In this document: positions 10,787 through 22,801 of the stretch, piece by piece
Layout of the letters: each line of letters begins with the position of its first letter
Numbering within the stretch: position 1 is the stretch's first letter
Source of the DNA: Phytobacter diazotrophicus
Lineage (GTDB): Bacteria; Pseudomonadota; Gammaproteobacteria; Enterobacterales; Enterobacteriaceae
NCBI GenBank assembly: GCA_004346725.1
Contig: SMDE01000009.1
Coordinates: forward strand, 62,001 to 126,000
DNA: 64,000 bases
Direction of reading: 5' to 3'
Notes under the pieces: generated by a model
The model's input: only the letters and a program-made list of their open reading frames with translations
Told to the model about the DNA's origin: nothing
The model's database searches: none
Translations under genes and position numbers: made by a program

Positions 10787-12066
10787 TATTCCTCCAGTGA
10801 ACGCTGGTGATCATCCTTCCTGAGCGTCATCAGCGCAATCACACTCACCACCGCCGTTGCCATCACGTAATACGCCGGAATATCCAGATTCCCCGTCTGC
10901 TTAATCAGTCCGGTAATGATCAACCCCGCACAGCCTGAGAAAATCGCATTCGACAGCGAATAGGCCAGCCCCAGGCCGGTATAACGAACCCTGGTCGGGA
11001 ACATCTCCGCCAGCATGGCGGGCCCTGGCCCTGCCAGCATCCCCACCAGTCCACCAGCGATAAACACCACCATCGCTTTGATAAATAGCGTGCTTGATTC
11101 CGCCTGTAACACTTTCAGCAGCGGCAGCGCCAGGATGAGCAACAGCACTGCGGCGGTGACCATCACGGTGCGTCGACCAATCCTATCGCTCAGCATGCCG
11201 GAGGGGATAATCGTCAGGGCGAACCCGGCATTAGAAATCACCGCAATCAACAATGCCTGGTTAAAGCCGGTGTGTAGCGCCGACTGAAGGTAGGTCGGCA
11301 TAATCACCAGATAGGTATAACCCGCCGCTGACCAGACCATCAGGCGACCAATCCCGGTGATAATCGCTTTTAGTGTACTGGCGAAACTGGCCGCCTGAGG
11401 CGGAGCGGCCTGCGCTTGCTGATGTACAAAACTGGGTGTCTCTTCCATATGAACGCGTAGCCAGAGCGCAACGGCGCCCATTGGAATAGCGATGAAAAAG
11501 GGAATACGCCAGCCCCAGTCATGAAGGGCCTCCGGACTAAGTACTGCTGACAACAATGCTACGACCCCGGCCCCTGCCAGCAGACCGAGGGCGACAGTCA
11601 ATGACTGCCACGCACCGTACAAACCGCGCTTACCTCGGGGGGCAAACTCGGTCATCAGCGAGACGGCCCCGCCATATTCTCCACCGGCAAACAGCCCCTG
11701 CAAAATGCGCAGGCCGGTAATAAGCAGCGGTGCGGCGACGCCGATACTGGCATAAACCGGCACCACGCCAATGGCCGCCGTGGCTAGCGTCATCAGTACG
11801 AGGACAATAATCAGCGTTGGCTTACGGCCTATCCGGTCACCCATGCGGCCAAACACCACCGCACCCAACGGACGGAAGAAAAAGGCGACGGCAAAGGCGG
11901 CATAGGTCAGGATCAGACTGGTGATAGCAGATTCACCTGCGAGGGTAAAAAAGTTCTTCGCAATCACCGTGGCAAGAAAGCCATAGACCGCAAACTCGTA
12001 CCATTCGATGAAATTACCGATTGAGCCTGCAACCAGCGCTCTTTTTTGTGCATGTGTTGTTGTCAT
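10786..12066 (-). CDS. MFS transporter, metabolite:H+ symporter (ShiA/ProP-like) type
   Basis: A 426-residue, 12-helix major facilitator of the metabolite:proton symporter subfamily (relatives include ProP, KgtP and ShiA). Typical marks are GNFIEWYEFAVYGFL in the first helix, RPLGAVVFGRMGDRIGRKPTL in the 2-3 loop, and GLRILQGLFAGGEYGGA. Substrates of this group are organic acids, betaines or shikimate; which applies here is not readable. I chose ATG 12066 (MTTTHAQKRALV) preceded by GGTGACG; ATG 12090 with a GAGG site, eight codons upstream, is equally possible. It is divergent from aidB and stands where E. coli has the yjfI-yjfC genes. Confidence 0.9.
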   Translation of the reverse strand: MTTTHAQKRALVAGSIGNFIEWYEFAVYGFLATVIAKNFFTLAGESAITSLILTYAAFAVAFFFRPLGAVVFGRMGDRIGRKPTLIIVLVLMTLATAAIGVVPVYASIGVAAPLLITGLRILQGLFAGGEYGGAVSLMTEFAPRGKRGLYGAWQSLTVALGLLAGAGVVALLSAVLSPEALHDWGWRIPFFIAIPMGAVALWLRVHMEETPSFVHQQAQAAPPQAASFASTLKAIITGIGRLMVWSAAGYTYLVIMPTYLQSALHTGFNQALLIAVISNAGFALTIIPSGMLSDRIGRRTVMVTAAVLLLILALPLLKVLQAESSTLFIKAMVVFIAGGLVGMLAGPGPAMLAEMFPTRVRYTGLGLAYSLSNAIFSGCAGLIITGLIKQTGNLDIPAYYVMATAVVSVIALMTLRKDDHQRSLEE

Positions 12067-12228
12067 GGGCGTCACCGTTCCTGGTTTCATATCGTTAAGC
12101 CTCGCCGTTAAGTACGGGTAACGCAAACAGAAAGCGCCCATACGCACCGTTTTGTGACCGCTATCGCGGGCGGAACGCCTGCCATCTGCCCATACTTATT
12201 GCCGATGCCATTGATGGAGGGCAAACAG

Positions 12229-13848
12229 ATGCACTGGCAAACGCATACCGTTTTTAATCAACCCATCCCCCTGAATAACAGCAATCTTTTCCTTTCTGAC
12301 CGAGCCCTGTATGACGCTGTTATCCGTGAAGGCGCAGCCTGGGATACTGATTTACTGGCCAGTATCGGCCAGCAATTGGGTACGGCAGAATCGCTGGAGC
12401 TCGGCAGGCTGGCCAACGTTAATCCCCCGGAACTGCTGCGTTATGACCCGACGGGGGCACGACTCGATGATGTACGGTTTCACCCGGCATGGCACTTACT
12501 GATGCAAGGCCTGTGCGCCAACCGTGTTCATAACCTGGCCTGGGAAGAGGACGCGCGCAGCGGCTCGTTTGTTGCCCGCGCCGCGCGGTTTGTGCTCCAT
12601 GCACAGGTGGAAGCCGGTTCGTTATGCCCGGTTACCATGACCTTTGCCGCCACGCCGCTATTGCAGCATTCCCTTCCTGCGCCTTTTCAGGATTGGCTAA
12701 AACCGCTGATGAGCGACCGTTACGACCCGCATCTCGCGCCAGGCAACCAAAAGCGCGGTTTGCTGATTGGCATGGGGATGACGGAAAAACAGGGCGGCTC
12801 GGACGTGCTCAGTAATACTACGCGGGCGCAACGCAGCGGCGACAGCTACCGGCTGGTGGGGCATAAATGGTTTTTCTCGGTGCCGCAGAGCGATGCGCAT
12901 CTGGTCCTGGCGCAGGCGGAAGGCGGACTCTCCTGCTTTTTTGTGCCGCGTTTTTTACCTGACGGACAGCGCAACGGTGTGCGGCTCGAACGTCTGAAAG
13001 ACAAGCTGGGTAACCGCTCAAATGCCAGCAGCGAAGCAGAATTTTGCGAGGCCAGCGGCTGGCTGGTAGGAGAAGAGGGCGACGGCGTGCGTCAAATCCT
13101 CAAAATGGGTGGTCTGACCCGTTTTGACTGTGCGCTGGGGAGCCATGGTCTAATGCGCCGGGCATTTTCCGTAGCCCTGTACCATGCTCATCAGCGTCAG
13201 GCATTCGGAAAAAATCTCGTCGACCAGCCAATGATGCGGGAAGTCCTTAGCCGGATGGCGTTGCAACTGGAAGGGCAGACGGCGTTTTTATTTCGCCTTG
13301 CCCGTGCCTGGGATGGTCGCACTAAGCCGGAAGAGACGCTTTGGGCACGGCTGTTTACCCCCGTTGCGAAATTCGCGGTCTGCAAAGCGGGTATGCCCTT
13401 TGTTGCCGAAGCCATGGAAGTGCTGGGCGGCATTGGCTATTGCGAGGAGAGCGAGCTTCCACGGCTTTACCGGGAAATGCCGGTGAACAGTATCTGGGAG
13501 GGCTCCGGCAATATTATGTGTCTTGATGTCTTACGCGTGCTGGCTAAACAGCAGGGCATCAGTGAGTTGTTGCACGATGCGTTTGGTGCGGTCAAAGGTC
13601 AGGACAGGCATTTTGATCGTGCATGGCGTCAGTTACAGCAACAGTTGCGTAAACCTCTTGAGGCGCAAGGGCGGGAGATTACCCGGCAACTGTATCTGCT
13701 AGCGACGGGGGCGCAATTGTTGCAGTTCGCTCCCCTGTCAATAGCACAAGCCTGGTGCCGGATGATGTTGGATATACGCGGCGCGTCTGTTGTGGCTGAG
13801 CAGGTCCAAAGTGACCTGCTGCTGCGTGCCACGGGCGGTGCCGGTTAG
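12229..13848 (+). CDS. aidB: AidB, acyl-CoA-dehydrogenase-like alkylation-response protein
   Basis: AidB is an FAD-containing, DNA-binding relative of acyl-CoA dehydrogenases, induced by Ada during alkylation stress; its activity is thought to protect DNA or destroy alkylating agents. The 539-residue protein begins [17 protein letters not shown] as in E. coli. Family marks are [62 protein letters not shown] in the C-terminal half (given in pieces: [22 protein letters not shown]) and a basic C-terminal region. I chose ATG 12229; the open frame runs further upstream without homology. Its stop overlaps the stop of the convergent chemoreceptor gene (TTAG). Confidence 0.96.
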   Translation: MHWQTHTVFNQPIPLNNSNLFLSDRALYDAVIREGAAWDTDLLASIGQQLGTAESLELGRLANVNPPELLRYDPTGARLDDVRFHPAWHLLMQGLCANRVHNLAWEEDARSGSFVARAARFVLHAQVEAGSLCPVTMTFAATPLLQHSLPAPFQDWLKPLMSDRYDPHLAPGNQKRGLLIGMGMTEKQGGSDVLSNTTRAQRSGDSYRLVGHKWFFSVPQSDAHLVLAQAEGGLSCFFVPRFLPDGQRNGVRLERLKDKLGNRSNASSEAEFCEASGWLVGEEGDGVRQILKMGGLTRFDCALGSHGLMRRAFSVALYHAHQRQAFGKNLVDQPMMREVLSRMALQLEGQTAFLFRLARAWDGRTKPEETLWARLFTPVAKFAVCKAGMPFVAEAMEVLGGIGYCEESELPRLYREMPVNSIWEGSGNIMCLDVLRVLAKQQGISELLHDAFGAVKGQDRHFDRAWRQLQQQLRKPLEAQGREITRQLYLLATGAQLLQFAPLSIAQAWCRMMLDIRGASVVAEQVQSDLLLRATGGAG

Positions 13849-15779
13849 TCCGTTTTCAGGCTGAACAGGCGGACCACCTCCGTCAGATGTGCCCCTTTTT
13901 CGCGCAGCGTGCCAGCGGTTTGCTCACTGCGCGAAACCCGTCCTGCGTTAATATGCGTGGCTTCACCAATATGCGTCATGGCGATATTGACCTGATTAAT
14001 CCCTGCCGACTGCTCATGAGAGGCGTTGTTAATCTCGTTAACCAACTGGTTAATGTGGTTCATATGCGCGGTGATAGAGCCCATTGCCTGCCGGGTATTG
14101 TTGGATAACGTATGTCCCTCATGGACTTTTTTGAGCGTATCGCTGGTCAGCTCATCGATCTCTTTTACTGCATTGGCGCTGCGGGCTGCCAGCGCCCGTA
14201 CTTCCTGGGCCACGACGGCAAATCCTTTACCATGTTCCCCGGCGCGAGCGGCTTCAACCGCAGCGTTAAGCGCCAGGATATTGGTCTGGAAGGCGATAGA
14301 TTCAATCACATGGGTGATGTCGGCAATTCGCTGAGAGGCGGTACGAATCGCGTCCATGGTGGCAACCGCTTCTTCGACGGTTATGCCACCCTTTTGTACT
14401 TCCCGGGCGGTTTCATTCACCAGCGACTGCATCTCTTCCATATTGGCGGCATTCTGCTGTAGGGTCGCGGCAAGTTGCTCCATGCTGGCTGAGGTCTCCT
14501 CGACGCTGCTGGCCTGCTTGTTAATTTGCTCGCTGATTTCACTGCTGTCGGCGGCAAGCGCATTGGTGCCGTGGTGAATATCACTGGCCGATTCACGCAC
14601 TTGTAAAACAATGGCATGCAAGCCATTGCCGATCCCGTTGATGGCATCAATGAGTTGCCCCACTTCGTCCTGACTTTTGACTTCCAGACTGGCCCGCAGA
14701 TCGCCCGACGCATAGCGGCTGGCCAGGCCAATGGCATCACGAAGAGGGCGGGTCAGCCAACGGCGAACAATCACCACAAACAGTGCGGCAAACAGCAGAG
14801 AGAGCACCAGCCCGGCTATCAGGAACTGGTTGCGTAGCGTGTTGACATCATTGAGTAATGCCGCCTTGTCGACTTCGCCCACCACCGTCCAGTTCCAGCC
14901 GGGCACAGTTATCCATGAGAGCATTTGTCGATGGCCATCGGGGCGCTGCTGTTCCAGCGTACCGGTAGTCTGTTGCAGAACGGTATTCAGATCGCGCTCA
15001 TCCCACTGCGGGCGTTTACCCTCCTCGCTGGGGTGGAACAGGTAATTACCGTAGTTCTTACCATTATTACGATCCAGTACGTAGAAACGGCCGCTATCGC
15101 CAAGCTGGCGTCCGAGGATCTTACTGCGCATGATCTCCCATGAGTGGGTGATGTCCACGCCGACAAATAAGATGGCTATGGTATTGCCGTTGTTATCTTT
15201 TACCGGCTGGTATTGCGTGATGTAGCGCTTACCGAATAATAAGGCCAGCCCACGGTAGGTTTCGCCTTTCAACGCCGGAGCAAAAGCCGGGCTGGCTTTG
15301 TCCAGTTTCGTGCCTATCGCACGATCGCCATTCTCTTTACGTAACGAGGTAGCAACGCGCACAAAGTCATCGCCACTGCGCACAAACAGCGTGGCGATAG
15401 CCCCGGTGCGGGTAAGAAAATCATCAACAATGGCATTGTTTTCATGAAGGTCACTGTCGCCCCCTTTTAGCAAGGGAACGCTAATGCCGTTAATTTCACG
15501 GCGTTGCGCCTGATCGATGGTCACAGGTTGAGGCAAAAAACTGCTGAACAGACGGGTATAGCTTTCAACCTCTTCGCTCAGGCTGCTGTTAAACATTTCT
15601 ACCATATCCTGAACGCCCGTGGACTGGTTATGGAGATCTTCCACCGCCAGCGTTTCCAGTTGTTGGCTGGCTTTATTGCTTAACAGAAAGGTGAAAACCA
15701 GGAAAAGCACGGCTACGCTTGTGCCCGTCAAAAGAGAAAGTTTGGTGCCGAGTCCAATGCGACTAAAAAAGGTGCTCAT
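13845..15779 (-). CDS. Methyl-accepting chemotaxis protein with large Cache-type sensor
   Basis: A 644-residue chemoreceptor. The first membrane helix is at about 12-31 ([20 protein letters not shown]), followed by a roughly 285-residue periplasmic region of Cache type ([25 protein letters not shown] is typical of the membrane-proximal part), a second helix at about 318-338, a HAMP domain and a signalling coiled coil whose hairpin tip [21 protein letters not shown] is intact. There is no C-terminal NWETF-type pentapeptide, so it probably depends on other receptors for adaptation. A sigma-28-like promoter lies upstream. The gene is inserted between aidB and yjfN and is absent there in E. coli. 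Ligand unknown. Confidence 0.95.
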   Translation of the reverse strand: MSTFFSRIGLGTKLSLLTGTSVAVLFLVFTFLLSNKASQQLETLAVEDLHNQSTGVQDMVEMFNSSLSEEVESYTRLFSSFLPQPVTIDQAQRREINGISVPLLKGGDSDLHENNAIVDDFLTRTGAIATLFVRSGDDFVRVATSLRKENGDRAIGTKLDKASPAFAPALKGETYRGLALLFGKRYITQYQPVKDNNGNTIAILFVGVDITHSWEIMRSKILGRQLGDSGRFYVLDRNNGKNYGNYLFHPSEEGKRPQWDERDLNTVLQQTTGTLEQQRPDGHRQMLSWITVPGWNWTVVGEVDKAALLNDVNTLRNQFLIAGLVLSLLFAALFVVIVRRWLTRPLRDAIGLASRYASGDLRASLEVKSQDEVGQLIDAINGIGNGLHAIVLQVRESASDIHHGTNALAADSSEISEQINKQASSVEETSASMEQLAATLQQNAANMEEMQSLVNETAREVQKGGITVEEAVATMDAIRTASQRIADITHVIESIAFQTNILALNAAVEAARAGEHGKGFAVVAQEVRALAARSANAVKEIDELTSDTLKKVHEGHTLSNNTRQAMGSITAHMNHINQLVNEINNASHEQSAGINQVNIAMTHIGEATHINAGRVSRSEQTAGTLREKGAHLTEVVRLFSLKTD

Positions 15780-15810
15780 AAAATATCCGCTGATAAGAAT
15801 GTCAGCACCT

Positions 15811-15837
15811 TCAACGGCAATAATTCGATAACATTTA
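15811..15837 (-). promoter_or_regulatory. Sigma-28 (FliA)-like promoter of the first chemoreceptor
   Basis: Read on the minus strand: TAAATGTT, 11 bases, GCCGTTGA, against the flagellar consensus TAAAGTTT-N11-GCCGATAA. The TAAA and GCCG cores are exact and the spacer is canonical. It ends about 30 bases before the gene start. Confidence 0.6.
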
Positions 15838-15907
15838 ACGTGTCAATGTAACTAAATGTTACTAAAATGTATTGTCTTCGTAACCCTTTGTTAGCGATGA
15901 AGTAAAC

Positions 15908-15938
15908 AAAAAAGCCACTCTTTAAAAATGGCTTTTTC
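15908..15938 (-). terminator. Terminator after yjfN (bidirectional shape)
   Basis: AAAAAGCCA and TGGCTTTTT arms form a hairpin flanked by A and T runs, directly downstream of yjfN on the minus strand. Confidence 0.7.
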
Positions 15939-15952
15939 GGGTATATGGCATG

Positions 15953-16228
15953 TCAGGCATAAAGTATGGCCTGCACCCGCCAGTTATCTGCCCGTTGTTC
16001 TTCCTGCATCTGAATAATTCGGTACCAGGATGCACCCTGTTCGTCTGCCTTCAGCGCGATGACACGCTCCACATCCTGTGGACTTCCGGAAACGTTGTTG
16101 ACAGAAATCAGGCCAATTTCATTCAGCCCGGTGACGCAGTCAGCGCTCGCGAACTCTGCTGGCTGCGCTGTTATGCTGGCTAAACCTGTAGAAAGCAACA
16201 GTGAGTTTAAGGCAAGAGATCGTTTCAT
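15953..16228 (-). CDS. yjfN: YjfN, DUF1471-family periplasmic protease activator
   Basis: A 91-residue secreted protein of the DUF1471 (YhcN/BhsA) family with a signal peptide (MKRSLALNSLLLSTGLASITA). The mature part, SAEFASADCVTGLNEIGLISV in E. coli-like form and SGSPQDVERVIALKADEQGASWYRI, has the single small alpha/beta fold of the family. E. coli YjfN is described as an activator of the DegP periplasmic protease. I chose the ATG at 16228 because it starts the signal peptide; the frame is open upstream. It is followed on the left by a terminator and preceded by bsmA in the same direction. Confidence 0.9.
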   Translation of the reverse strand: MKRSLALNSLLLSTGLASITAQPAEFASADCVTGLNEIGLISVNNVSGSPQDVERVIALKADEQGASWYRIIQMQEEQRADNWRVQAILYA

Positions 16229-16363
16229 ATCAGCTCCATTCCACGTTACCCCGATTTTTTCCAGGGCACTCCATCGCGCGAAAATTCCATACATTCCATT
16301 GTGCACAGGCAAACATAAAAGGACGCAAAGCAGTGTAAATCTTCCTTAAACCCAGACGTTTAC

Positions 16364-16693
16364 TTAATGACGATACAACATAGCCCTTGCATACCAGCGG
16401 CCTGGAATGACCGTGTCATCCATCATCAGAATGACGTAGTAATCCGCTTTTTCAGCGGTAGCTCTGGCTTTTATTTCATCTTCAACGTCCATAGGCGAAC
16501 CCAGCACCGATACGCTAAATGCACCCATTTCATGCAGGTTTTGCGTCTGATTACGACTTATCTCCTGCGGATGATCGCTGACGGGCGGGGCGGGCTGTGG
16601 TTTACCTTCCAGCACGCTACATCCACTCAAAAACAGCGCCATAACAAGGGGGAGAAACCAGCGCATCATGTTTTCATGTTTCCTGATAGCCAT
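16364..16693 (-). CDS. bsmA: BsmA (YjfO), biofilm peroxide-resistance lipoprotein
   Basis: A 109-residue DUF1471-family lipoprotein. The lipobox LSGC follows a hydrophobic stretch (MRWFLPLVMALFLSGC), so it is probably lipid-anchored at the outer membrane. The C-terminal half (MDVEDEIKARATAEKADYYVILMMDDT and ARAMLYRH) resembles the neighbouring yjfN product, suggesting an old duplication. E. coli BsmA affects biofilm stress resistance. A start at 16669 (the second methionine pair, directly at the signal) is also possible. Confidence 0.88.
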   Translation of the reverse strand: MAIRKHENMMRWFLPLVMALFLSGCSVLEGKPQPAPPVSDHPQEISRNQTQNLHEMGAFSVSVLGSPMDVEDEIKARATAEKADYYVILMMDDTVIPGRWYARAMLYRH

Positions 16694-16880
16694 AGTGTAG
16701 TTCCATAATAAACAGGCAAGAGGGGAATGTTCCCAATTTTGCTATTGCCAACATAAGTTTCGAATGAAAATGCGATCGGCGCAGCATCTTTATCACAATG
16801 CTAACACTTGATATGTGAACGTTGACTTGCACCTTCGAAGGCGTGATGGCATACCAGCACTATAGATCAAGGAGAGGCCA

Positions 16881-17630
16881 ATGATTGAACTCGATGTACG
16901 GCATTTTGCCGGGATTGAAGCATTACACGCGTTCCCGGCGGGAAAAGAGGCACAGCCATTACCCTGTATTGTTTTTTACCACGGATTTACCTCCTCCAAG
17001 CTGGTATATAGCTATTTTGCCGTGGCGCTGGCTCAGGCCGGGTTTCGGGTCGTTATGCCTGACGCGCCGGAGCATGGTGCCCGGTTTGACGGTGATGAAA
17101 CGCGGCGGCTACAGCGTTTCTGGCAAATTTTGCAGGGTAATTTTACGGAGTTTGCGGCGCTGAAAGCGGCACTGTATCAGCAGGGATTGATCGACAATCA
17201 GCGGCTGGGCGTAGGGGGCGCATCGATGGGCGGCATGACGGCGCTCGGTATTATGACGCAGTTTCCGGAGGTCCGAAGCGTTGCCTGCCTGATGGGTTCT
17301 GGCTATTTCTCCACCCTGGCGAATTCCCTTTTTCCGCCGCTGGAGGTGACAACACCGGAAGAGCAGGCGGCGTTCGATGCGATTATCGCGCCGTTAGCAA
17401 AATGGGATATCAGCGGGCAATTAGCACAGCTTGCCAACCGTCCGCTTTTTCTCTGGCATGGGGAGGAGGACGACGTTGTACCCGCAGCCGAAACATTACG
17501 TCTGCAGCAGGCGCTGGCGGCTGCACGTCTGGACGAGCAGTTAACCTGCCTGTGGGAAGCAGGCGTAAAACATCGCATAACACCCACCGCCCTGACGGCC
17601 ACCGTCCGCTTTTTCACCGAGCATCTTTAA
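16881..17630 (+). CDS. yjfP: YjfP, alpha/beta-hydrolase carboxylesterase
   Basis: A 249-residue serine esterase of the alpha/beta-hydrolase fold. The oxyanion-hole region is FYHGFTSSK (34-40), the nucleophile elbow is GGASMGG with Ser115, the acid is in LWHGEEDDVVP and the catalytic His in VKHRITPTAL. The E. coli enzyme has esterase activity on short acyl substrates; the natural substrate is not known. An AAGGAGAGG site precedes the ATG. It reads toward ulaR and the two stop codons are directly adjacent (17630/17631). Confidence 0.95.
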   Translation: MIELDVRHFAGIEALHAFPAGKEAQPLPCIVFYHGFTSSKLVYSYFAVALAQAGFRVVMPDAPEHGARFDGDETRRLQRFWQILQGNFTEFAALKAALYQQGLIDNQRLGVGGASMGGMTALGIMTQFPEVRSVACLMGSGYFSTLANSLFPPLEVTTPEEQAAFDAIIAPLAKWDISGQLAQLANRPLFLWHGEEDDVVPAAETLRLQQALAAARLDEQLTCLWEAGVKHRITPTALTATVRFFTEHL

Positions 17631-18386
17631 CTACACGCGCATCACTTTAACTCCCTGATCCTCAAGTTTTTTGAGGATTTCGGGGTTGGCCTGTTTTCCG
17701 GTGATCACCAAATCGATTTGATCGGCGTTACTGAACAGCATACCCGCACGCTCACCGACTTTGCTGCTATCCACCAGAACGACCAGTTTTCCCACCATGT
17801 TCAGCATTTTCTGTTCGGCCATGGCCGTCAGCATGTCGGTTTTATAAAGACCTTCTGCCGTCAGCCCTTTGCCGCTGGTAAACATCCAGTGACCGGCATA
17901 GAGGCTATTTTCACTGCTTTGCGGGCTCAGGGTGATGGACTGCGTCTTGTTGTACTGTCCGCCCATGATGACCACGCTTTCGTGTTCTTGTTCGATGAGG
18001 TAATTGGCGAGTGGTAGGTAGTTAGTGATGATTTGTACCGGTTTACCGCAGATTTCACGGCCTAACAGGAAGGCAGTTGATCCGCAGTTGATCACTACAC
18101 TTTCGCCAGCGCTAACGAGCTGTGATGCGGCTCTGGCGATACGTACTTTTTCATCGTGGTGCAGTGCCTCATGGATATTCATCGGCGACCAGCGCGGACG
18201 CTGCTGGCTGATGGCTTCGGCGCCGTTACGCACTTTCTTAAGTTTGCCACTTTCATCCAGCTTGTTGATATCGCGACGTGCGGTTGCAGGAGAAACGCCC
18301 AGGCTGGCGATCACTTCTTCAACCGTAATAAAGCCCGTCTGCGACAGTTGATCCAGCAGTATTTGATGTCGTTGCGCTTCCGTCAT
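17631..18386 (-). CDS. ulaR: UlaR, ascorbate-utilization repressor (DeoR family)
   Basis: A 251-residue DeoR-family repressor. The N-terminal helix-turn-helix is [29 protein letters not shown] (about 19-47; key part [13 protein letters not shown]), followed by the sugar-phosphate-sensing DeoRC domain ([26 protein letters not shown]). In E. coli UlaR represses ulaG and ulaABCDEF and is released by L-ascorbate 6-phosphate. It is transcribed in the same direction as ulaG but separated from it by a strong terminator. Confidence 0.97.
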   Translation of the reverse strand: MTEAQRHQILLDQLSQTGFITVEEVIASLGVSPATARRDINKLDESGKLKKVRNGAEAISQQRPRWSPMNIHEALHHDEKVRIARAASQLVSAGESVVINCGSTAFLLGREICGKPVQIITNYLPLANYLIEQEHESVVIMGGQYNKTQSITLSPQSSENSLYAGHWMFTSGKGLTAEGLYKTDMLTAMAEQKMLNMVGKLVVLVDSSKVGERAGMLFSNADQIDLVITGKQANPEILKKLEDQGVKVMRV

Positions 18387-18469
18387 GAGCTATTCCGATG
18401 ATTAATGATGTGAAAAGATGATATTTGAAATAGCCTGAAATTACTAAAGATAAGTGCACGATACTGATG

Positions 18470-18506
18470 ATAAAAGCGGGTGCACACGGCACCCGCTTCG
18501 GCTTTT
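18470..18506 (-). terminator. ulaG terminator
   Basis: GCGGGTGC and GCACCCGC arms form a strong hairpin; on the minus strand it is followed by a TTTTATC tract, just after the ulaG stop. Confidence 0.85.
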
Positions 18507-19569
18507 AGAGGAAGGACTTAAACGGTAAATCGGGCTCGATAGTAAAGCAATCATCAAAACCACGTGGGTAGTGATACTCGAAATTATCTTTATCCACAGG
18601 CCAGGTAAATTTCCCGCCCACCTGCCAGATATAAGGCTTAAAGCCATACTGTAAGCGGTCTTTTTTCATGTTCCACAGAACACGAATCTCTTGTGGATCG
18701 GCCTGAAAATTAGACCAGATATCGTGGTGGAATGGGATCACGACTTTTGTATTTAGCGCTTCCGCCATACGCAGTATGTCGGCGCTGGTCATTTTGTCGG
18801 TAATGCCGCGCGGGTTCTCGCCGTAAGAACCCAATGCCACATCAATTTGGTACTCGTTGCCATGTTTCGCATAGTAGTTGGAATAGTGCGAGTCACCGCT
18901 GTGGTATAGCGTACCGCCGGGGGTTTTAAAGAGGTAGTTAACTGCACGCTGATCCATGCCGTCAGGCAGTACGCCGGCCGCTTTTTGCTCTGCAGGCAGG
19001 GTAATTAACGCGGTGCGATCGAACGCATCAAGGGCATGAATTTCAATATCTTTTACGCGAACAATATCACCCGGTTTGACGACGATACAGCGTGACTTTG
19101 GTACACCCCAGCCAATCCATAAATCGACGCAGGTTTGTGGGCCGATGAAGGGAACATCATCGGCACAGTTCTTCATGACGGCAGCGGCGACGTTTACATC
19201 AATATGATCGTTGTGATCGTGAGTGGCGAGGATGGCATCGACATGACGAATAGCGAACGGATCCAGCACAAACGGCGTGGTGCGCAGGTTTGGCTGCAGT
19301 TTTTCAACACCTGCCATGCGCTGCATCTGATGCCCTTTTTTCATCAATGGGTTTCCGTGGCTCTGCTTGCCCGTACCGCACCAGAAATCAACGCACACAT
19401 TGGTACCTCCTTCTGATTTCAGCCAGATACCGGTACAGCCCAGCCACCACATAGCAAAGGTGCCGGGAGCGACACGTTCCTGCTCAATTTCCTCATTAAG
19501 CCAGCTTCCCCACTCGGGAAAAGTGCTCAGAATCCATGATTCCCGGGTAATGGTTTCAATCTTACTCAT
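18505..19569 (-). CDS. ulaG: L-ascorbate-6-phosphate lactonase UlaG
   Basis: UlaG opens the lactone ring of L-ascorbate 6-phosphate to 3-keto-L-gulonate 6-phosphate, the first cytoplasmic step of ascorbate fermentation. The 354-residue protein has the metallo-beta-lactamase fold with metal motif [13 protein letters not shown] and further ligands in [11 protein letters not shown] and IPFHHDIW. I chose ATG 19569 ([21 protein letters not shown], as in E. coli) rather than the upstream ATG, since GGAGCGACACC lies just before it. It is divergent from ulaA across a 361-base regulatory region. Confidence 0.98.
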   Translation of the reverse strand: MSKIETITRESWILSTFPEWGSWLNEEIEQERVAPGTFAMWWLGCTGIWLKSEGGTNVCVDFWCGTGKQSHGNPLMKKGHQMQRMAGVEKLQPNLRTTPFVLDPFAIRHVDAILATHDHNDHIDVNVAAAVMKNCADDVPFIGPQTCVDLWIGWGVPKSRCIVVKPGDIVRVKDIEIHALDAFDRTALITLPAEQKAAGVLPDGMDQRAVNYLFKTPGGTLYHSGDSHYSNYYAKHGNEYQIDVALGSYGENPRGITDKMTSADILRMAEALNTKVVIPFHHDIWSNFQADPQEIRVLWNMKKDRLQYGFKPYIWQVGGKFTWPVDKDNFEYHYPRGFDDCFTIEPDLPFKSFL

Positions 19570-21328
<1,759 letters not shown>

Positions 21329-21342
21329 AAAGGAGTTTGATT

Positions 21343-21648
21343 ATGACCGTACGTATTCTGGCTGTGTGTGGTTGTGGGCAAGGTAGTTCCATGATCATGA
21401 AAATGAAAGTTGACCAGTTTTTGACGCAACAAAAGGTCGACCATACGGTGAACAGCTGCGCGGTGGGGGAATACAAAAGTGAGCTGAGCGGGGCGGACAT
21501 CATCATTGCCTCTACCCATGTCGCCAGTGAAATCGAAGTCTCCGGTAATAAGTACGTGGTCGGGGTACGCAATATGCTCTCTGCCGCTGATTTTGGTCCG
21601 AAGCTAATGGAAGTCATCAACGCCCATTTTGCACAGGATGTGAAATAA
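21343..21648 (+). CDS. ulaB: PTS ascorbate transporter, IIB component UlaB
   Basis: A 101-residue soluble phosphocarrier that passes phosphate from UlaC to ascorbate in UlaA. The phospho-cysteine is Cys9 in the N-terminal P-loop [12 protein letters not shown]. From memory, E. coli has Asn where the second Cys (residue 11) stands here, a substitution inside the active loop. The ATG at 21343 gives the E. coli N-terminus [10 protein letters not shown]; a TTG two codons upstream opens the same frame. An AAGGAG site precedes it. Confidence 0.96.
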   Translation: MTVRILAVCGCGQGSSMIMKMKVDQFLTQQKVDHTVNSCAVGEYKSELSGADIIIASTHVASEIEVSGNKYVVGVRNMLSAADFGPKLMEVINAHFAQDVK

Positions 21649-21657
21649 GGACTCACT

Positions 21658-22125
21658 ATGAAATTACGTGACTCGCTGGCGGAGAACAATGCGATTCGCT
21701 TGCAGGCAGAGGCCAGTACGTGGCAGGAGGCGGTGAAGCTTGGCGTGGATCTGCTGGTAGGGGCTGAGGTTGTTGAACCGCGTTACTACCAGGCCATTCT
21801 GGACGGTGTGGAACGGTTTGGACCGTACTTCGTGATTGCCCCGGGGCTTGCCATGCCCCATGGTCGCCCGGAAGAAGGGGTGAAGAAAAATGGCTTTGCG
21901 CTGGTGACCCTCAAAACACCGCTGGTTTTTAATCACGAGGACAACGACCCGGTCGACATCCTTATCACTCTGGCGGCAGTGGATGCGCGTACGCATCAGG
22001 AAGACGGCATCATGCAAATCGTCAACCTGTTTGAAGATGAAGCGAATTTTGACCGTTTACGCGCCTGTCGCACGGCGCAGCAGGTATTGGATTTAATTGA
22101 TAGCGCCACGGCGGCGTCTGTATAA
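21658..22125 (+). CDS. ulaC: PTS ascorbate transporter, IIA component UlaC
   Basis: A 155-residue PTS IIA protein of the mannitol/fructose type. The phosphorylated histidine is His68 in [15 protein letters not shown]; HPr passes phosphate to it and UlaB takes it on. [19 protein letters not shown] is the conserved second half of the fold. The gene lies 9 bases after ulaB with a good AAGGA site. Confidence 0.97.
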   Translation: MKLRDSLAENNAIRLQAEASTWQEAVKLGVDLLVGAEVVEPRYYQAILDGVERFGPYFVIAPGLAMPHGRPEEGVKKNGFALVTLKTPLVFNHEDNDPVDILITLAAVDARTHQEDGIMQIVNLFEDEANFDRLRACRTAQQVLDLIDSATAASV

Positions 22126-22138
22126 GGAGCAAAAAAAC

Positions 22139-22792
22139 ATGTCTGATTTACCGATGTTGCAGGTAGCCCTGGATAACCAGACGCTGTCACACGCTTATGC
22201 AACCACCCGCTTAATTGCCGAAGAGGTGGACATTATTGAGGTTGGGACCATTTTATGTGTTGGCGAGGGCGTTCGGGCTGTTCGCGATCTTAAGGCGCTG
22301 TATCCTCACAAAATCGTACTGGCCGACGCCAAAATTGCCGATGCCGGGAAAATCCTTTCAAGAATGTGCTTTGAAGCCAATGCCGACTGGGTGACCGTGA
22401 TCTGTTGCGCCGATATTAACACCGCGAAAGGTGCGCTGGATGTGGCGAAAGAGTTTAACGGCGACGTGCAGATTGAACTGACCGGCTACTGGACGTGGCA
22501 ACAGGCGCAGCAGTGGCGCGATGCAGGCATTCAACAAGTCGTTTATCACCGCAGCCGTGATGCGCAGGCGGCAGGGGTCGCATGGGGTGAGGCGGATATC
22601 AGCGCGGTGAAAAAACTGGCCGAGATGGGCTTTAAGGTGACGGTTACCGGCGGACTGGCGCTGGAAGATTTGCCGCTGTTCAAGGGCATTCCCATTCACG
22701 TCTTTATTGCCGGGCGCAGTATCCGCGACGCCGCAGATCCGGTTGAAGCGGCGCGTCAGTTCAAGCGCTCAATTGCTCAGTTGTGGGGCTAA
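22139..22792 (+). CDS. ulaD: 3-keto-L-gulonate-6-phosphate decarboxylase UlaD
   Basis: UlaD decarboxylates 3-keto-L-gulonate 6-phosphate to L-xylulose 5-phosphate; it is a Mg-dependent (beta/alpha)8 barrel of the OMP-decarboxylase suprafamily. The 217-residue protein shows [34 protein letters not shown] (the Asp-x-Lys-x-x-Asp catalytic motif) and [24 protein letters not shown] in pieces. I chose ATG 22139 ([11 protein letters not shown]), after AAGGAGC. It fits between ulaC and ulaE with short gaps. Confidence 0.97.
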   Translation: MSDLPMLQVALDNQTLSHAYATTRLIAEEVDIIEVGTILCVGEGVRAVRDLKALYPHKIVLADAKIADAGKILSRMCFEANADWVTVICCADINTAKGALDVAKEFNGDVQIELTGYWTWQQAQQWRDAGIQQVVYHRSRDAQAAGVAWGEADISAVKKLAEMGFKVTVTGGLALEDLPLFKGIPIHVFIAGRSIRDAADPVEAARQFKRSIAQLWG

Positions 22793-22801
22793 GGAGCGGG
22801 T

